From Pseudomonadota bacterium (GTDB lineage: Bacteria; Pseudomonadota; Alphaproteobacteria; Micropepsales; Micropepsaceae): a DNA stretch of 18,230 nt. A program made the translations under genes and the position numbers. Where the stretch lies: NCBI GenBank assembly GCA_025360685.1, contig JANYBR010000467.1, forward strand, positions 1 through 18,230. The letters are read 5' to 3'. The notes under the pieces were generated by a model that made no database searches, was not told the origin of the DNA, and saw only the letters and a program-made list of their open reading frames with translations. Position 1 is the first letter of the stretch, and the number at the start of each line of letters is the position of its first letter. Positions 1 through 6,797 of this stretch are shown piece by piece.

Positions 1-355
1 GTCGGACGAAGCGGCGCAGCTGACTGGATCGCTCGGCATGCTGCCCAGCGCCTCGCTCGGCGCGAAGGATTCAAACGGCCGCCAGCTTGCGCTCTACGAG
101 CCGATTCATGGCAGCGCGCCGGACATCGCCGGGCAAGGCGTCGCCAATCCCATTGCCTGCATCCTGTCATTCGCGATGTGCCTGCGCTATTCGCTCGACC
201 GCGGCGACGATGCGATGCTGCTGGAGAAGGCGGTCGAACGCGTGCTGGCCGAAGGCTTTCGCACGCCCGACATCATGCAGCCGGGTAAGACCAAAGTCGG
301 CACGAGCGCGATGACGAGCGCGATTCTGAAGGCGCTGGATAAGTTGAGCGTCTAA
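1..355 (+). CDS. leuB: 3-isopropylmalate dehydrogenase, C-terminal fragment
   Basis: This is the last ~117 codons of LeuB, the NAD-dependent enzyme that oxidises and decarboxylates 3-isopropylmalate in leucine biosynthesis in the cytoplasm. The frame is open from base 2, so the gene starts outside the window. The visible part opens with the SDEAAQLTGSLGMLPSASLG segment. It continues with YEPIHGSAPDIAGQGVANP, the NAD-binding loop typical of IPMDH and isocitrate dehydrogenases, and then the usual C-terminal helices. The stop is TAA at 353-355. EPIHGSAPDIAG strongly supports the family. LeuB is preferred over tartrate or isocitrate dehydrogenase because of the SIGMLPSASL-like segment. No partner leucine gene is visible. 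Confidence 0.95.
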   Translation, partial: SDEAAQLTGSLGMLPSASLGAKDSNGRQLALYEPIHGSAPDIAGQGVANPIACILSFAMCLRYSLDRGDDAMLLEKAVERVLAEGFRTPDIMQPGKTKVGTSAMTSAILKALDKLSV

Positions 356-363
356 AACTCGGC

Positions 364-481
364 TGTCATCCCCGGCGAGCGAAGCGAGGGAAGGGGACCC
401 AGGCATTGAAACGGCTGAGATGCGTATAAGCCTGGGTCCCCTTCCCTCGCCGCGCGATTGCGCGGCTCGCCGGGGATGACA
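364..481. repeat. Long two-block inverted repeat between leuB and the quinone reductase gene
   Basis: The outer arms 364-380 and 465-481 are perfect 17-base reverse complements, and the inner arms 386-404 and 430-448 are perfect 19-base reverse complements. The left blocks are separated by 5 bases. The right blocks are separated by a 16-base insert that itself forms a CCGCGC-GATT-GCGCGG hairpin (450-465). The loop is about 25 bases. The element fills the gap between two convergent genes. Its TGTCATCCCCGGCGAGC end and GGGGACCCAGG core look like the dispersed intergenic palindromic repeats of many alphaproteobacterial genomes; this is family recollection, because only one copy lies in this window. 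It could also act as a bidirectional transcription barrier, but there is no T-tract. Confidence 0.85.
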
Positions 482-488
482 GTGGAGC

Positions 489-1457
489 TTAGGGTTCGAT
501 CACCACTTTGCCGATGACCGTGCGATCCTGGAGCGTGCGCATGGCATCGACCGCGCGGGCCAGCGGAAAACGCGCGTGAATATGCGGCCGGACTTTTCCG
601 TCCTCGAGGAGCTTGCGGATCGCCGTGATGTTCTCGCGGCCCTTTTGCGGAAATCGGCGGCCATATTCGCCGGCGCGCACGCCCAGGATCGAATAACCCT
701 TGATCAGCGGCATATTCACGCCAATCGAGGGAATTCGGCCAGAGGTGAATCCGATGATCGCGATGCGGCCGCCGAAGGCGATGCAGCGCGTGGATTCGTC
801 GAAGACATCGCCGCCGACCGGATCGTAGATCACGTCGGCTCCGTTGCCGCCGGTGAGCGACTTCACGGCCTCGCGAAAGCCGGTCGATGGCAGGACATGA
901 TCGGCGCCATAGCCCTTGAGAAAGGCGCGCTTGGTTTCGCTTGACGCTGTCGCGATCACCTTGGCGCCGAGCAGCTTGCCAAGGTCGACGGCGGCAAGCC
1001 CGACACCACCGGCCGCGCCGTGTACGAGCAGCCATTCGCCGGCCTGCAACTCGGCCCGGCGCACCAGCGCGACATAGGCCGTAAGATAGGCAACGGAAAA
1101 GCCCGCGGCCTGGGCATAGTCGACGCCAGGCGGAATTTTGTGCAGGCCTACGGCGGGAACCTGCATCGCTTCCGCATAGGCGCCGAGCCCATTGCAGATC
1201 ACGCGGTCGCCGGCTTGCACATTCGCTACGGCGCTGCCGACGGCGATGACGTCGCCCGCCGCTTCGCTGCCGGGGGTGAACGGCAGGTCGGGCTTGTGCT
1301 GGTATTTGCCCTGCACCGTCAGGATGTCGGGGAAGTTGACCGCTGCGGCGCGGATGCGGACGCGCGCTTCATGCGGCTTGAGCGCCGGCAACTCGATATC
1401 TTCGAGTTTCAGCGTGCCGATTTCGTCGGAAATCTCGCGGCAGACGATAGCCTTCAC
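489..1457 (-). CDS. NADPH:quinone oxidoreductase, zinc-free MDR family
   Basis: A 322-residue medium-chain dehydrogenase/reductase of the quinone oxidoreductase type, expected to reduce quinones or enoyl-type substrates with NADPH in the cytoplasm. Residues ~25-110 form the GroES-like catalytic domain, with NFPDILTVQG and TPGSEAAGDV motifs. The Rossmann fold begins near residue 140 and carries HGAAGGVG (146-153), the nucleotide-binding glycine motif. The structural-zinc Cys cluster and zinc-ligand pattern of alcohol dehydrogenases are absent, consistent with QOR. The start is GTG at 1457, overlapping the upstream TetR stop in a GTGA tetranucleotide, so translation is probably coupled. The substrate cannot be told from sequence. 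Co-transcription with a TetR regulator suggests an inducible role. Confidence 0.9.
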   Translation of the reverse strand: MKAIVCREISDEIGTLKLEDIELPALKPHEARVRIRAAAVNFPDILTVQGKYQHKPDLPFTPGSEAAGDVIAVGSAVANVQAGDRVICNGLGAYAEAMQVPAVGLHKIPPGVDYAQAAGFSVAYLTAYVALVRRAELQAGEWLLVHGAAGGVGLAAVDLGKLLGAKVIATASSETKRAFLKGYGADHVLPSTGFREAVKSLTGGNGADVIYDPVGGDVFDESTRCIAFGGRIAIIGFTSGRIPSIGVNMPLIKGYSILGVRAGEYGRRFPQKGRENITAIRKLLEDGKVRPHIHARFPLARAVDAMRTLQDRTVIGKVVIEP

Positions 1458-2122
1458 GCCGTACCCGCGCCGGAGGATGGATGGGAGGCATGCGGCAAGG
1501 TGCGGATGCCGCCGAGGAAGAGTGCCGTTGCGAAGATCGCCGCGGCGCTCGGATCGCGCTTCTCACGCAGCATCATGCGATCGCTGACTTCGAACGCCAC
1601 GCCGACGATCGAGGCCATCAGGAAATCGGCGTCGACCGGCGGAAACACCCCTTCCTTGATGGCTTTCTCGATGTCCTCGCGCAACTCCTCGAAACCGGCG
1701 ATGACTTCCGGTGTGTCGAGCCGGACCCTCGTCGTGTCGGCCGTGTGACGTATGGTACGGAAATTGACCTGATCGTCGGCCACGAACTCCATGAAGGTGC
1801 GGAACGTGCTGGAGATGAACTCCTCCACCGACTTGGCCTTGACGCGCTCTTCGCGCAGGCGCGGCCGGATGGCGAGAGCGACATCGTCCCGGATGGCCTG
1901 GTAAACCTCCTCCTTCGACTTGAAGTAGTTGTAGAAGGTGCCCGAGGCGAGCGGCGTGGCGCGGATGATGTCGCGCACCGTCGTCGCGCCGAAGCCGAGC
2001 TCGGCAAACACTTGCCGGGCGGCTTCCAGGATCAATTCACGGTTTTGGACCTTGGTCTGCTCACGCTTGCCGAGTGGCTCCACCCGTGGCGAAACAGGCG
2101 ATTTGGCGAGTGCGGTTTCCAT
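1454..2122 (-). CDS. TetR/AcrR family transcriptional regulator
   Basis: A 222-residue one-component repressor-type regulator. The N-terminal ~20 residues are a basic tail. The DNA-binding domain spans about 24-80, with the helix-turn-helix at ~47-66 (TTVRDIIRATPLASGTFYNY) followed by the family hallmark FKSKEEV. The remaining ~140 residues are the ligand-binding and dimerisation domain, too variable to predict a ligand. AGGAG precedes ATG 2122 at suitable spacing. It is first gene of a two-gene operon with the quinone reductase and lies divergent from two thioesterase genes across a 212 bp gap. It therefore probably regulates itself and one or both flanking units, perhaps in response to an acyl-CoA or aromatic compound. 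That ligand class is inference from the neighbours. Confidence 0.93.
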   Translation of the reverse strand: METALAKSPVSPRVEPLGKREQTKVQNRELILEAARQVFAELGFGATTVRDIIRATPLASGTFYNYFKSKEEVYQAIRDDVALAIRPRLREERVKAKSVEEFISSTFRTFMEFVADDQVNFRTIRHTADTTRVRLDTPEVIAGFEELREDIEKAIKEGVFPPVDADFLMASIVGVAFEVSDRMMLREKRDPSAAAIFATALFLGGIRTLPHASHPSSGAGTA

Positions 2123-2191
2123 GAAGCTCCTGGTGGCGGGAGAGGCGAGCGGAGTCTAGCGATTGGTGACACCACGTCAATTTCGACTCAC

Positions 2192-2208
2192 CCCAGCAAC
2201 TGGGTTGC
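2192..2208. promoter_or_regulatory. Candidate TetR operator (overlapping small palindromes)
   Basis: In the gap between the divergent TetR and thioesterase genes, CCCAG-CAA-CTGGG (2192-2204) and GCAAC-TGG-GTTGC (2196-2208) overlap. Each has perfect 5-base arms. TetR proteins usually bind short palindromes beside their own gene, so this is a reasonable operator candidate. The arms are short and chance occurrence is possible. Confidence 0.3.
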
Positions 2209-2299
2209 GCTCTATATTTTGTGGGCGCCGAGTGCCGCGCCCAATGATCTTGATACCTGTCCGGAGCTATCCGCGCATTCCGACGCGACTCCATCGCGT

Positions 2300-2328
2300 T
2301 TGACAGTCCGTCAGTCAGCCCATCTCTT
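2300..2328 (+). promoter_or_regulatory. Possible promoter of the thioesterase pair
   Basis: A perfect TTGACA -35 match (2300-2305) is followed after 17 bases by TCTCTT (2323-2328), only a 3/6 match to a -10 box. If used, transcription would begin almost at the ATG (2335), giving a leaderless or near-leaderless mRNA. This fits the lack of any Shine-Dalgarno sequence before that ATG. The weak -10 makes this tentative. Confidence 0.3.
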
Positions 2329-2334
2329 AGAAAC

Positions 2335-2796
2335 ATGAGCGATCCGAGCGAAATCTGGCGGCAATCCCTGGCCATGGGCATGGGACGCACGCCCTTTGTG
2401 AATGGGCTGGACGGCGAAGTCGTCGAAGTTCGCGCCGGCTGGGCGAAGATGCGCCTACCCTATTCCGACAAGATTGTCGGCAACCCTGACACAGGCGTGG
2501 CCCATGGCGGCGTCATCACGGGATTCCTTGACCAGTGCTGCGGCATGGCGGTCGGCAGCGCTTTGCGAGAGCCCGCATCGTTCGCGACCCTGGATTTGCG
2601 CATCGACTATATGAAACCCGCCCGCCCCGGCGCCGACCTGCTCTTCGAGGGCGAATGCGTGAAGGTCACGCACGAGATCGCCTTCGCACGCGCCCGCGCC
2701 TACCAGGATTCCATCGACGATCCGGTCGCCATCGCCACCGGCACGTTCATGTTCACCAGCACCGGCGGCGCGGGCATGCCCGCAAAGATGGTTTGA
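2335..2796 (+). CDS. PaaI-family hotdog thioesterase (first of a pair)
   Basis: A 153-residue single-hotdog-fold protein, expected to hydrolyse acyl-CoA or aryl-CoA thioesters as a homo-oligomer or together with its neighbour. The diagnostic PaaI/4HBT motif is HGGVITGFLDQCCG. H58-G59-G60 form the oxyanion turn, and D66 on the central helix is the probable catalytic acid. Beta strands with ATLDLRIDYMKPARPG (84-99) follow, as in PaaI proteins. The length is normal. No ribosome-binding site precedes ATG 2335; an internal ATG at residue 14 or 16 is possible but would cut into the conserved N-terminus. It ends 4 bp before the next gene, so the two are certainly co-transcribed. Substrate unknown. 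Confidence 0.9.
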   Translation: MSDPSEIWRQSLAMGMGRTPFVNGLDGEVVEVRAGWAKMRLPYSDKIVGNPDTGVAHGGVITGFLDQCCGMAVGSALREPASFATLDLRIDYMKPARPGADLLFEGECVKVTHEIAFARARAYQDSIDDPVAIATGTFMFTSTGGAGMPAKMV

Positions 2797-2800
2797 GACG

Positions 2801-3232
2801 ATGGAGCTGCTGGTTCGCGCCGCGAATGACGGTGTCGCGCCCGACATGGACGCGCTGCTCGCCGCCGTTCCCTATTGCGCCTGGCTCGGCGTGCGGGCGC
2901 ACATCGCCGGCGCTGCGCTCACGCTCGAAATGCCCTTCGACGCGAAACTGGTCGGCAATCAGATGATTCCCGCCATCCATGGCGGTGTCATCGGATCGCT
3001 GCTTGAGACGGCGGCGATCGCGCAAACTGTTTGGGAAAACCGCAGCCTGGCGTTTCCGAAACCCGTGGACATCACCATCGACTATCTGCGGACCGGGCGG
3101 GCGATGACCAGTTATGCAAGCGCGCGACTGGCACGCCAGGGGCGTCGCGTCGTCAACGTGCATGCGCAGATGTGGCAGGACGATGCGGCCAAACCGATCG
3201 CGGCCCTGCGCGGCCACTTCCTGCTTCCCTAG
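2801..3232 (+). CDS. PaaI-family hotdog thioesterase (second of a pair)
   Basis: A 143-residue hotdog protein starting 4 bp after the preceding thioesterase. It has the same architecture: HGGVIGSLLETAA with H60-G61-G62, and an acidic residue at the catalytic helix position. Here that residue is Glu (E69), where the first gene has Asp. VDITIDYLRTGR (89-100) is the conserved strand-turn after the helix. The two proteins are clearly paralogues but diverged, so they could form a heteromer or act on different acyl-CoA chains. Which is true cannot be told here. The gene ends 13 bp before the convergent DoxX gene, with no obvious terminator in between. Confidence 0.9.
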   Translation: MELLVRAANDGVAPDMDALLAAVPYCAWLGVRAHIAGAALTLEMPFDAKLVGNQMIPAIHGGVIGSLLETAAIAQTVWENRSLAFPKPVDITIDYLRTGRAMTSYASARLARQGRRVVNVHAQMWQDDAAKPIAALRGHFLLP

Positions 3233-3245
3233 GGGAGAGCGGCGT

Positions 3246-3641
3246 TCAGTTCCACCGGCCACCGATGCCAAGGCCAAACCGGCCGGCGCCGAGAAGAATG
3301 ATGGTCAGACCGCCAAGAAGGTAGAACGTCTCCAGTTCGAGCGCGTATCCACCCTGATCGTTCAACAGCAGCAGCGAGCCGCTACCAGCGAGGAGAACCG
3401 CCACGATCATGTTCACCGTAATCAAGGCACCTCCGATACGCGAAAACAGTCCGAGGATGACCAGGATCGGTCCGACGATTTCTCCCAGATAAACGCCATA
3501 ACCGACCACGTCGGGAACATTGTGAGCCGTCAGCATCTCTTTGATCGGTCCGATGCCGGTCAGAAGTTTGTGTACTCCGTGCGTCAGCAACAGCCCCCCC
3601 GTGCCGACGCGCACGATGAGTTTTCCAAAATCTTCCTGCAT
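3246..3641 (-). CDS. DoxX family integral membrane protein
   Basis: A 131-residue inner-membrane protein of the DoxX/SURF4-like family. Segments at about residues 8-24, 46-65, 70-90 and 104-122 are hydrophobic, giving four predicted helices. The LLLTHGVHKLLTG signature in and after helix 1 matches DoxX (LRLGLGLLFLFHG-type). Family members are linked to quinone/thiosulphate oxidation or oxidative-stress membrane complexes, but most are uncharacterised. The start is uncertain: GTG at 3653 would add four residues, but a G-rich ribosome-binding stretch (GGGGGA) lies just before ATG 3641, which I prefer. It lies 60 bp downstream of another small membrane-protein gene on the same strand. Confidence 0.88.
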   Translation of the reverse strand: MQEDFGKLIVRVGTGGLLLTHGVHKLLTGIGPIKEMLTAHNVPDVVGYGVYLGEIVGPILVILGLFSRIGGALITVNMIVAVLLAGSGSLLLLNDQGGYALELETFYLLGGLTIILLGAGRFGLGIGGRWN

Positions 3642-3701
3642 GACATCCCCCACCCCTATGGCGGAACTATATACGGGCGGTTCGGCGGAACGAGATAATC
3701 C

Positions 3702-4109
3702 TCAAAAACTGGTTGTTTCCGGCGAATGCTCCTTCGAATTCCCGTGAGGAATCCGGCGGATCGCCGGTGTTAACCTTTTTGCCAGGGAGACAGGCGATGC
3801 GGCAACCTGGAGTTTTCTGAGCGGGCGCGCTGCGGGACGCGATATCGCGCGTGCGGCATGCAAACGCGTCGCCAGAGCATCGTTGGCCGGAGCGGCCATC
3901 GGAGAAGAGTCCGTTTTCGAAGGCGCCCGCGGTTCTTCGTGGCCGCGTCGCATGGCCAGGATGCTGGTTCGAATTCCTTCGATCACCATGACAATGAAGA
4001 AAGCGGTCCCAAGCGTGATCATGATCTGCGCGAAAGGTGTCTGGCGCGCGACGATTGCAGCCAGCAGGTCCCACACTTGCGTCAATTGCGCATGCTCCAT
4101 CGTCGGCAT
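3702..4109 (-). CDS. Hypothetical small single-pass membrane protein
   Basis: I do not recognise this 135-residue protein. A clear hydrophobic segment at ~26-48 (FAQIMITLGTAFFIVMVIEG) is followed by an Arg-rich, Ala/Pro-rich tail of ~85 residues with no visible domain. This suggests a single membrane anchor with a cytoplasmic basic tail. A G-rich stretch (GGGTGCGGGGGAA) precedes ATG 4109, and an in-frame ATG at codon 4 is an alternative. It sits between pyrD and doxX on the same strand. A 7-bp-arm palindrome lies 16 bases upstream. The tail could be poorly conserved and the real gene shorter. Confidence is moderate because a competing open frame overlaps it. Confidence 0.55.
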   Translation of the reverse strand: MPTMEHAQLTQVWDLLAAIVARQTPFAQIMITLGTAFFIVMVIEGIRTSILAMRRGHEEPRAPSKTDSSPMAAPANDALATRLHAARAISRPAARPLRKLQVAASPVSLAKRLTPAIRRIPHGNSKEHSPETTSF

Positions 4110-4124
4110 TTCCCCCGCACCCTT

Positions 4125-4143
4125 GATTCATTCTGCATGAATC
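4125..4143. promoter_or_regulatory. Palindrome upstream of the small membrane-protein gene
   Basis: GATTCAT-TCTGC-ATGAATC is a perfect 7-base-arm inverted repeat with a 5-base spacer. It starts 16 bases upstream of ATG 4109 (minus strand), in the pyrD downstream region. The position suits either an operator for that gene or a weak hairpin in its leader. No T-tract follows on either strand, so a terminator is unlikely. Confidence 0.35.
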
Positions 4144-4241
4144 GCGCCGCACGGCCATGCGACGCAACGCTAATGACGCGATACATCGGCGTTAGGGTTG
4201 CTGCCCATCAAGCAGGCAGGCGGACTATTTCTTATGCGCTC

Positions 4242-5291
4242 TCAACGAATATCGGCGCCGATCGCGTTCCATATTCCTGAGAAGCCGTCGCGCACGAGGC
4301 AGTCGAGAAGCTCGCGCTTGATGCGCCGTATCAGTCCGGGTCCTTGAAATGCGAGTGCCGAATAGAGCTGCACCAGCGTTGCACCGCTGCGGATCTTTGC
4401 GTAGGCGTCGGCGCCGGAGGAAACGCCGCCCGTTCCGATCAGCGTGACGCGCGACCCCACGCGCTCGCGCATTTCGCGCAGGACATGGGTCGATGGCACC
4501 ATGAGCGGCACGCCCGACAGGCCGCCCGATTCGGCTGCAAGAGGGCTGACCAGCGTGGACGGCCGCTCGATCGTGGTATTGGAGACGATCACACCTTCGA
4601 TACCGGTTTGCGCTACGACACTTGCGATGTCATCGAGCGCATGGCCGTCCAGATCCGGCGCGATCTTCAGGAGAAGCGGAACCGGCAGTGCCAGCTTGGC
4701 GCGTTCCTCGGTCAGCAGGCTCAGAAGGCGGGAAAGCTCATCGCGATTTTGCAGGTCGCGCAGTCCGGCCGTGTTCGGCGAAGACACGTTGACGGCAACA
4801 TAGTCCGCGAGCGGCGCCAGCCGCGCGAACGCCCTGAAATAGTCGCCGATGCGATCGGCGGAATCTTTGTTGGCGCCGATGTTGATGCCCAAGAGCCCTT
4901 TCCGTGGGCGGGCAGAGAGGCGCTCGGCCACCGCTTCCATGCCGTCATTGTTGAAACCCATGCGATTGACGACGGCGCGGTCCTCGGTCAGCCGAAAAAG
5001 CCGCGGCCGCGGATTGCCGGACTGGGGCCTCGGCGTGACGGTGCCGCACTCGACAAAACCGAAGCCGAATTTGAGCATGGCATCGGGGACTTCGGCGTTC
5101 TTGTCGAAGCCGGCCGCCAGTCCGATGGGGTTGGGGAAGTCACGGCCAAATGCGCGAACGGCGAGCCTGCGATCCGAAGCCCGGGCGGCCGGAAGCATCG
5201 GCTCAAGAGCACGCGTCAGGCGAATCGTCAGTTTGTGGGCCGTTTCGGCGGGAAAAAGCCGCAAAACGGAGGACGCGGCGTCCAAAATCAT
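4242..5291 (-). CDS. pyrD: Dihydroorotate dehydrogenase (quinone), class 2
   Basis: A 349-residue FMN enzyme oxidising dihydroorotate to orotate with membrane quinone, the fourth step of pyrimidine synthesis. The class 2 type is shown by the N-terminal helical extension (residues 1-~45) that docks to the membrane. It is also shown by VNVSSPNT (167-174), where S171 is the catalytic base (Cys in class 1). Other hallmarks are NPIGLAAGFDKN (54-65), VNRMGFNNDG (108-117), INIGANK (136-142), SNTT (237-240) and IGTGGVSSG (285-293, FMN phosphate). Full length. GAGGG lies 6 bases before ATG 5291. It is divergent from an S24-type repressor gene, with a palindrome in the shared 108 bp gap that could control both. 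Confidence 0.97.
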   Translation of the reverse strand: MILDAASSVLRLFPAETAHKLTIRLTRALEPMLPAARASDRRLAVRAFGRDFPNPIGLAAGFDKNAEVPDAMLKFGFGFVECGTVTPRPQSGNPRPRLFRLTEDRAVVNRMGFNNDGMEAVAERLSARPRKGLLGINIGANKDSADRIGDYFRAFARLAPLADYVAVNVSSPNTAGLRDLQNRDELSRLLSLLTEERAKLALPVPLLLKIAPDLDGHALDDIASVVAQTGIEGVIVSNTTIERPSTLVSPLAAESGGLSGVPLMVPSTHVLREMRERVGSRVTLIGTGGVSSGADAYAKIRSGATLVQLYSALAFQGPGLIRRIKRELLDCLVRDGFSGIWNAIGADIR

Positions 5292-5324
5292 GTCAAACCC
5301 TCTAGACCTGGTAGCCTAAGGAGT

Positions 5325-5364
5325 GGTAATTCCTAGTATTAATAATTTTCTAGGAACAATTACC
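5325..5364. promoter_or_regulatory. Candidate operator between pyrD and the S24-type repressor gene
   Basis: TTCCTAG (5330-5336) and CTAGGAA (5350-5356) form perfect 7-base arms around a 13-base AT-only core (TATTAATAATTTT). They are enclosed by GGTAATT (5325-5331) and AATTACC (5358-5364), a second pair of 7-base arms. This nested symmetry lies centrally in the divergent promoter region and is much more AT-rich than its surroundings. The size fits a site for a dimeric HTH repressor covering both promoters. The adjacent S24 protein is the obvious candidate binder. Confidence 0.6.
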
Positions 5365-5399
5365 CCCCACGGCGGACCAGCTTCTTACGGAGTGCAGGA

Positions 5400-6038
5400 A
5401 TGCTGACCCACAATCAAATCTGGGGCGCGATCGACGCTCTGGCAGCGCGGCACGGGCTTTCACCGTCCGGGCTTGCCAAGCTCGCCGGGCTCGACCCCAC
5501 CACATTTAACAAGAGCAAGCGCGGCGGCGCCAACGGAAAGCTGCGCTGGCCGTCGACCGAAAGCGTTTCGAAAGTGCTGCGCGCCACGGGCGCAACACTG
5601 GACGAGTTCGTCTCTCTCGTCGGGCGCGAAGGCGCTGCCACGCGTTCTTATGCGCGCAGCGTTCCGCTGATCGGTATGGCCCAGGCCGGCACCAGCGGCT
5701 ATTTCGACGATGCCGGATTTCCGGCCGGGGCAGGCTGGGACGAAATCCCGTTCCCTGAACTGGCCGACGAGCACGCCTATGCGCTCGAGGTCACGGGCGA
5801 GTCCATGCTGCCCGTCTACCGCGACGGCGACCGTATCGTGGTCTCGCCCTCCGCCAGCGTACGGCGCGGCGACCGCGTCGTGGTTAAGAGCGTCGCGGGC
5901 GAAGTGATGGCCAAGCAGCTGTCGCGGCTCACGGCCCAGCGCATCGAGCTCAAATCGTTCAATCCGGCGTTCGAGGACCGCGGCTACGCGCTCTCGGAGA
6001 TCGCATTCATGCACCGGATCATCTGGGCCAGTCAGTAG
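5400..6038 (+). CDS. HTH repressor with S24 (LexA/CI-like) peptidase domain
   Basis: A 212-residue repressor-type protein. The N-terminal DNA-binding region covers ~5-75, with a helix-turn-helix around SPSGLAKLAGLDPTTFNKSK (21-40). A linker leads to the S24 domain (~85-210). The Ser-Lys dyad is intact: S135 in TGESMLPVYRDGD and K172 in GEVMAKQL. An Ala-Gly pair (A96-G97) sits where LexA and CI are self-cleaved, so the protein may autocleave in response to RecA filaments or another signal. It is not LexA itself: its N-terminal domain differs from the LexA winged helix. GGAG precedes ATG 5400 with 7-base spacing. No prophage genes are nearby, so it looks like a resident regulator. Its targets may include pyrD and itself. 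Confidence 0.88.
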   Translation: MLTHNQIWGAIDALAARHGLSPSGLAKLAGLDPTTFNKSKRGGANGKLRWPSTESVSKVLRATGATLDEFVSLVGREGAATRSYARSVPLIGMAQAGTSGYFDDAGFPAGAGWDEIPFPELADEHAYALEVTGESMLPVYRDGDRIVVSPSASVRRGDRVVVKSVAGEVMAKQLSRLTAQRIELKSFNPAFEDRGYALSEIAFMHRIIWASQ

Positions 6039-6797
6039 CTAGGGATAACCCTGGTACCGGTGCACCTTGGCATCGAACGTCTGGCGATTGCCGCTTTTCA
6101 GCAATGCCGCCAGCTCGGCGGCGCGGCCGCGCGACAGCGCCTCATAGGCCGTCGCCGGTTTTTCCCTCGCGATGCGCGCGAAGGCCTCATCAATTTCGTG
6201 ACGAAAACGGTCTGCGTCGTAGCCCGAGAGAGACAGCGCGTATTGGTAGCGGACCGAAAGATTGTCCGGCGCGGCCTTGAAGGCGGCGGCGAATGCGGTG
6301 AGCCCCTTGTCCACGCCCGCGCCATAGAGCCAGCTGGCAAGAGTTTCGCCGCCGGTGCGCACGATCTCGATATTCCATCCGCCCAGAGCGCCCAGTGCCC
6401 ATGGACTTTTCGGATCGATGGCGAGCGCCGCGTCGAGTTCTTGCTTGGCGCGGCCGGGATAGTTATGCGCGCGCGCCCAAACCGGCCCAACGATACGCGC
6501 CTCATATCCCATCGCCACTGCAAGATAGATGTGACCTTCGGCGACGTGCCGGTCGACGGCAATGGCCTGCCGGGCAAAATTCTCCGCACGATTCAAGCAC
6601 GCGAGACATGGCACAGGGCGCGTTGTTGCATCGGCAAGGGCAGCGCGCGCCGCAGTCGTGAGGCCAGCCGCGGTGCCTGTCGCCGTGCCGGCCTTCATTG
6701 CGTCTTCGTAGCGGCCCGAGGCATAGATCTCGTACGGCGTCGCACCAAGCGCGGGCACGGTGACAATCACGAACAGCAGCGCGAGAACGAGCTTCAT
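6039..6797 (-). CDS. Exported tetratricopeptide-like protein
   Basis: A 252-residue protein with a Sec-type signal peptide: MKLVLALLFVIVTVPALGA, cleavage likely after residue 19. Helical-pair sequence resembling TPR units follows at about 70-100, 115-145 and 165-195, for example AKQELDAALAIDPKSPWALG, ending like a canonical TPR. C64 and C67 form a CxxC pair. TPR proteins are scaffolds; no enzymatic motif is visible. The ATG at 6797 was chosen because it gives the signal peptide and overlaps the lysK stop in an ATGA tetranucleotide, implying coupling. A longer frame to 6935 would run inside lysK and lose the signal. The functional link to lysK is unknown. Confidence 0.78.
   Translation of the reverse strand: MKLVLALLFVIVTVPALGATPYEIYASGRYEDAMKAGTATGTAAGLTTAARAALADATTRPVPCLACLNRAENFARQAIAVDRHVAEGHIYLAVAMGYEARIVGPVWARAHNYPGRAKQELDAALAIDPKSPWALGALGGWNIEIVRTGGETLASWLYGAGVDKGLTAFAAAFKAAPDNLSVRYQYALSLSGYDADRFRHEIDEAFARIAREKPATAYEALSRGRAAELAALLKSGNRQTFDAKVHRYQGYP

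Noticed and set aside
364..481. CRISPR or insertion-sequence end
   Set aside because: There is one inverted pair, no repeat-spacer periodicity, no target-site duplication that I can see, and no transposase nearby.
4344..5336. Long plus-strand open frame of 330 codons opposite pyrD
   Set aside because: It is the antisense shadow of an unmistakable pyrD; its translation is Arg/Gly/His-rich with no domain, as expected in GC-rich DNA.
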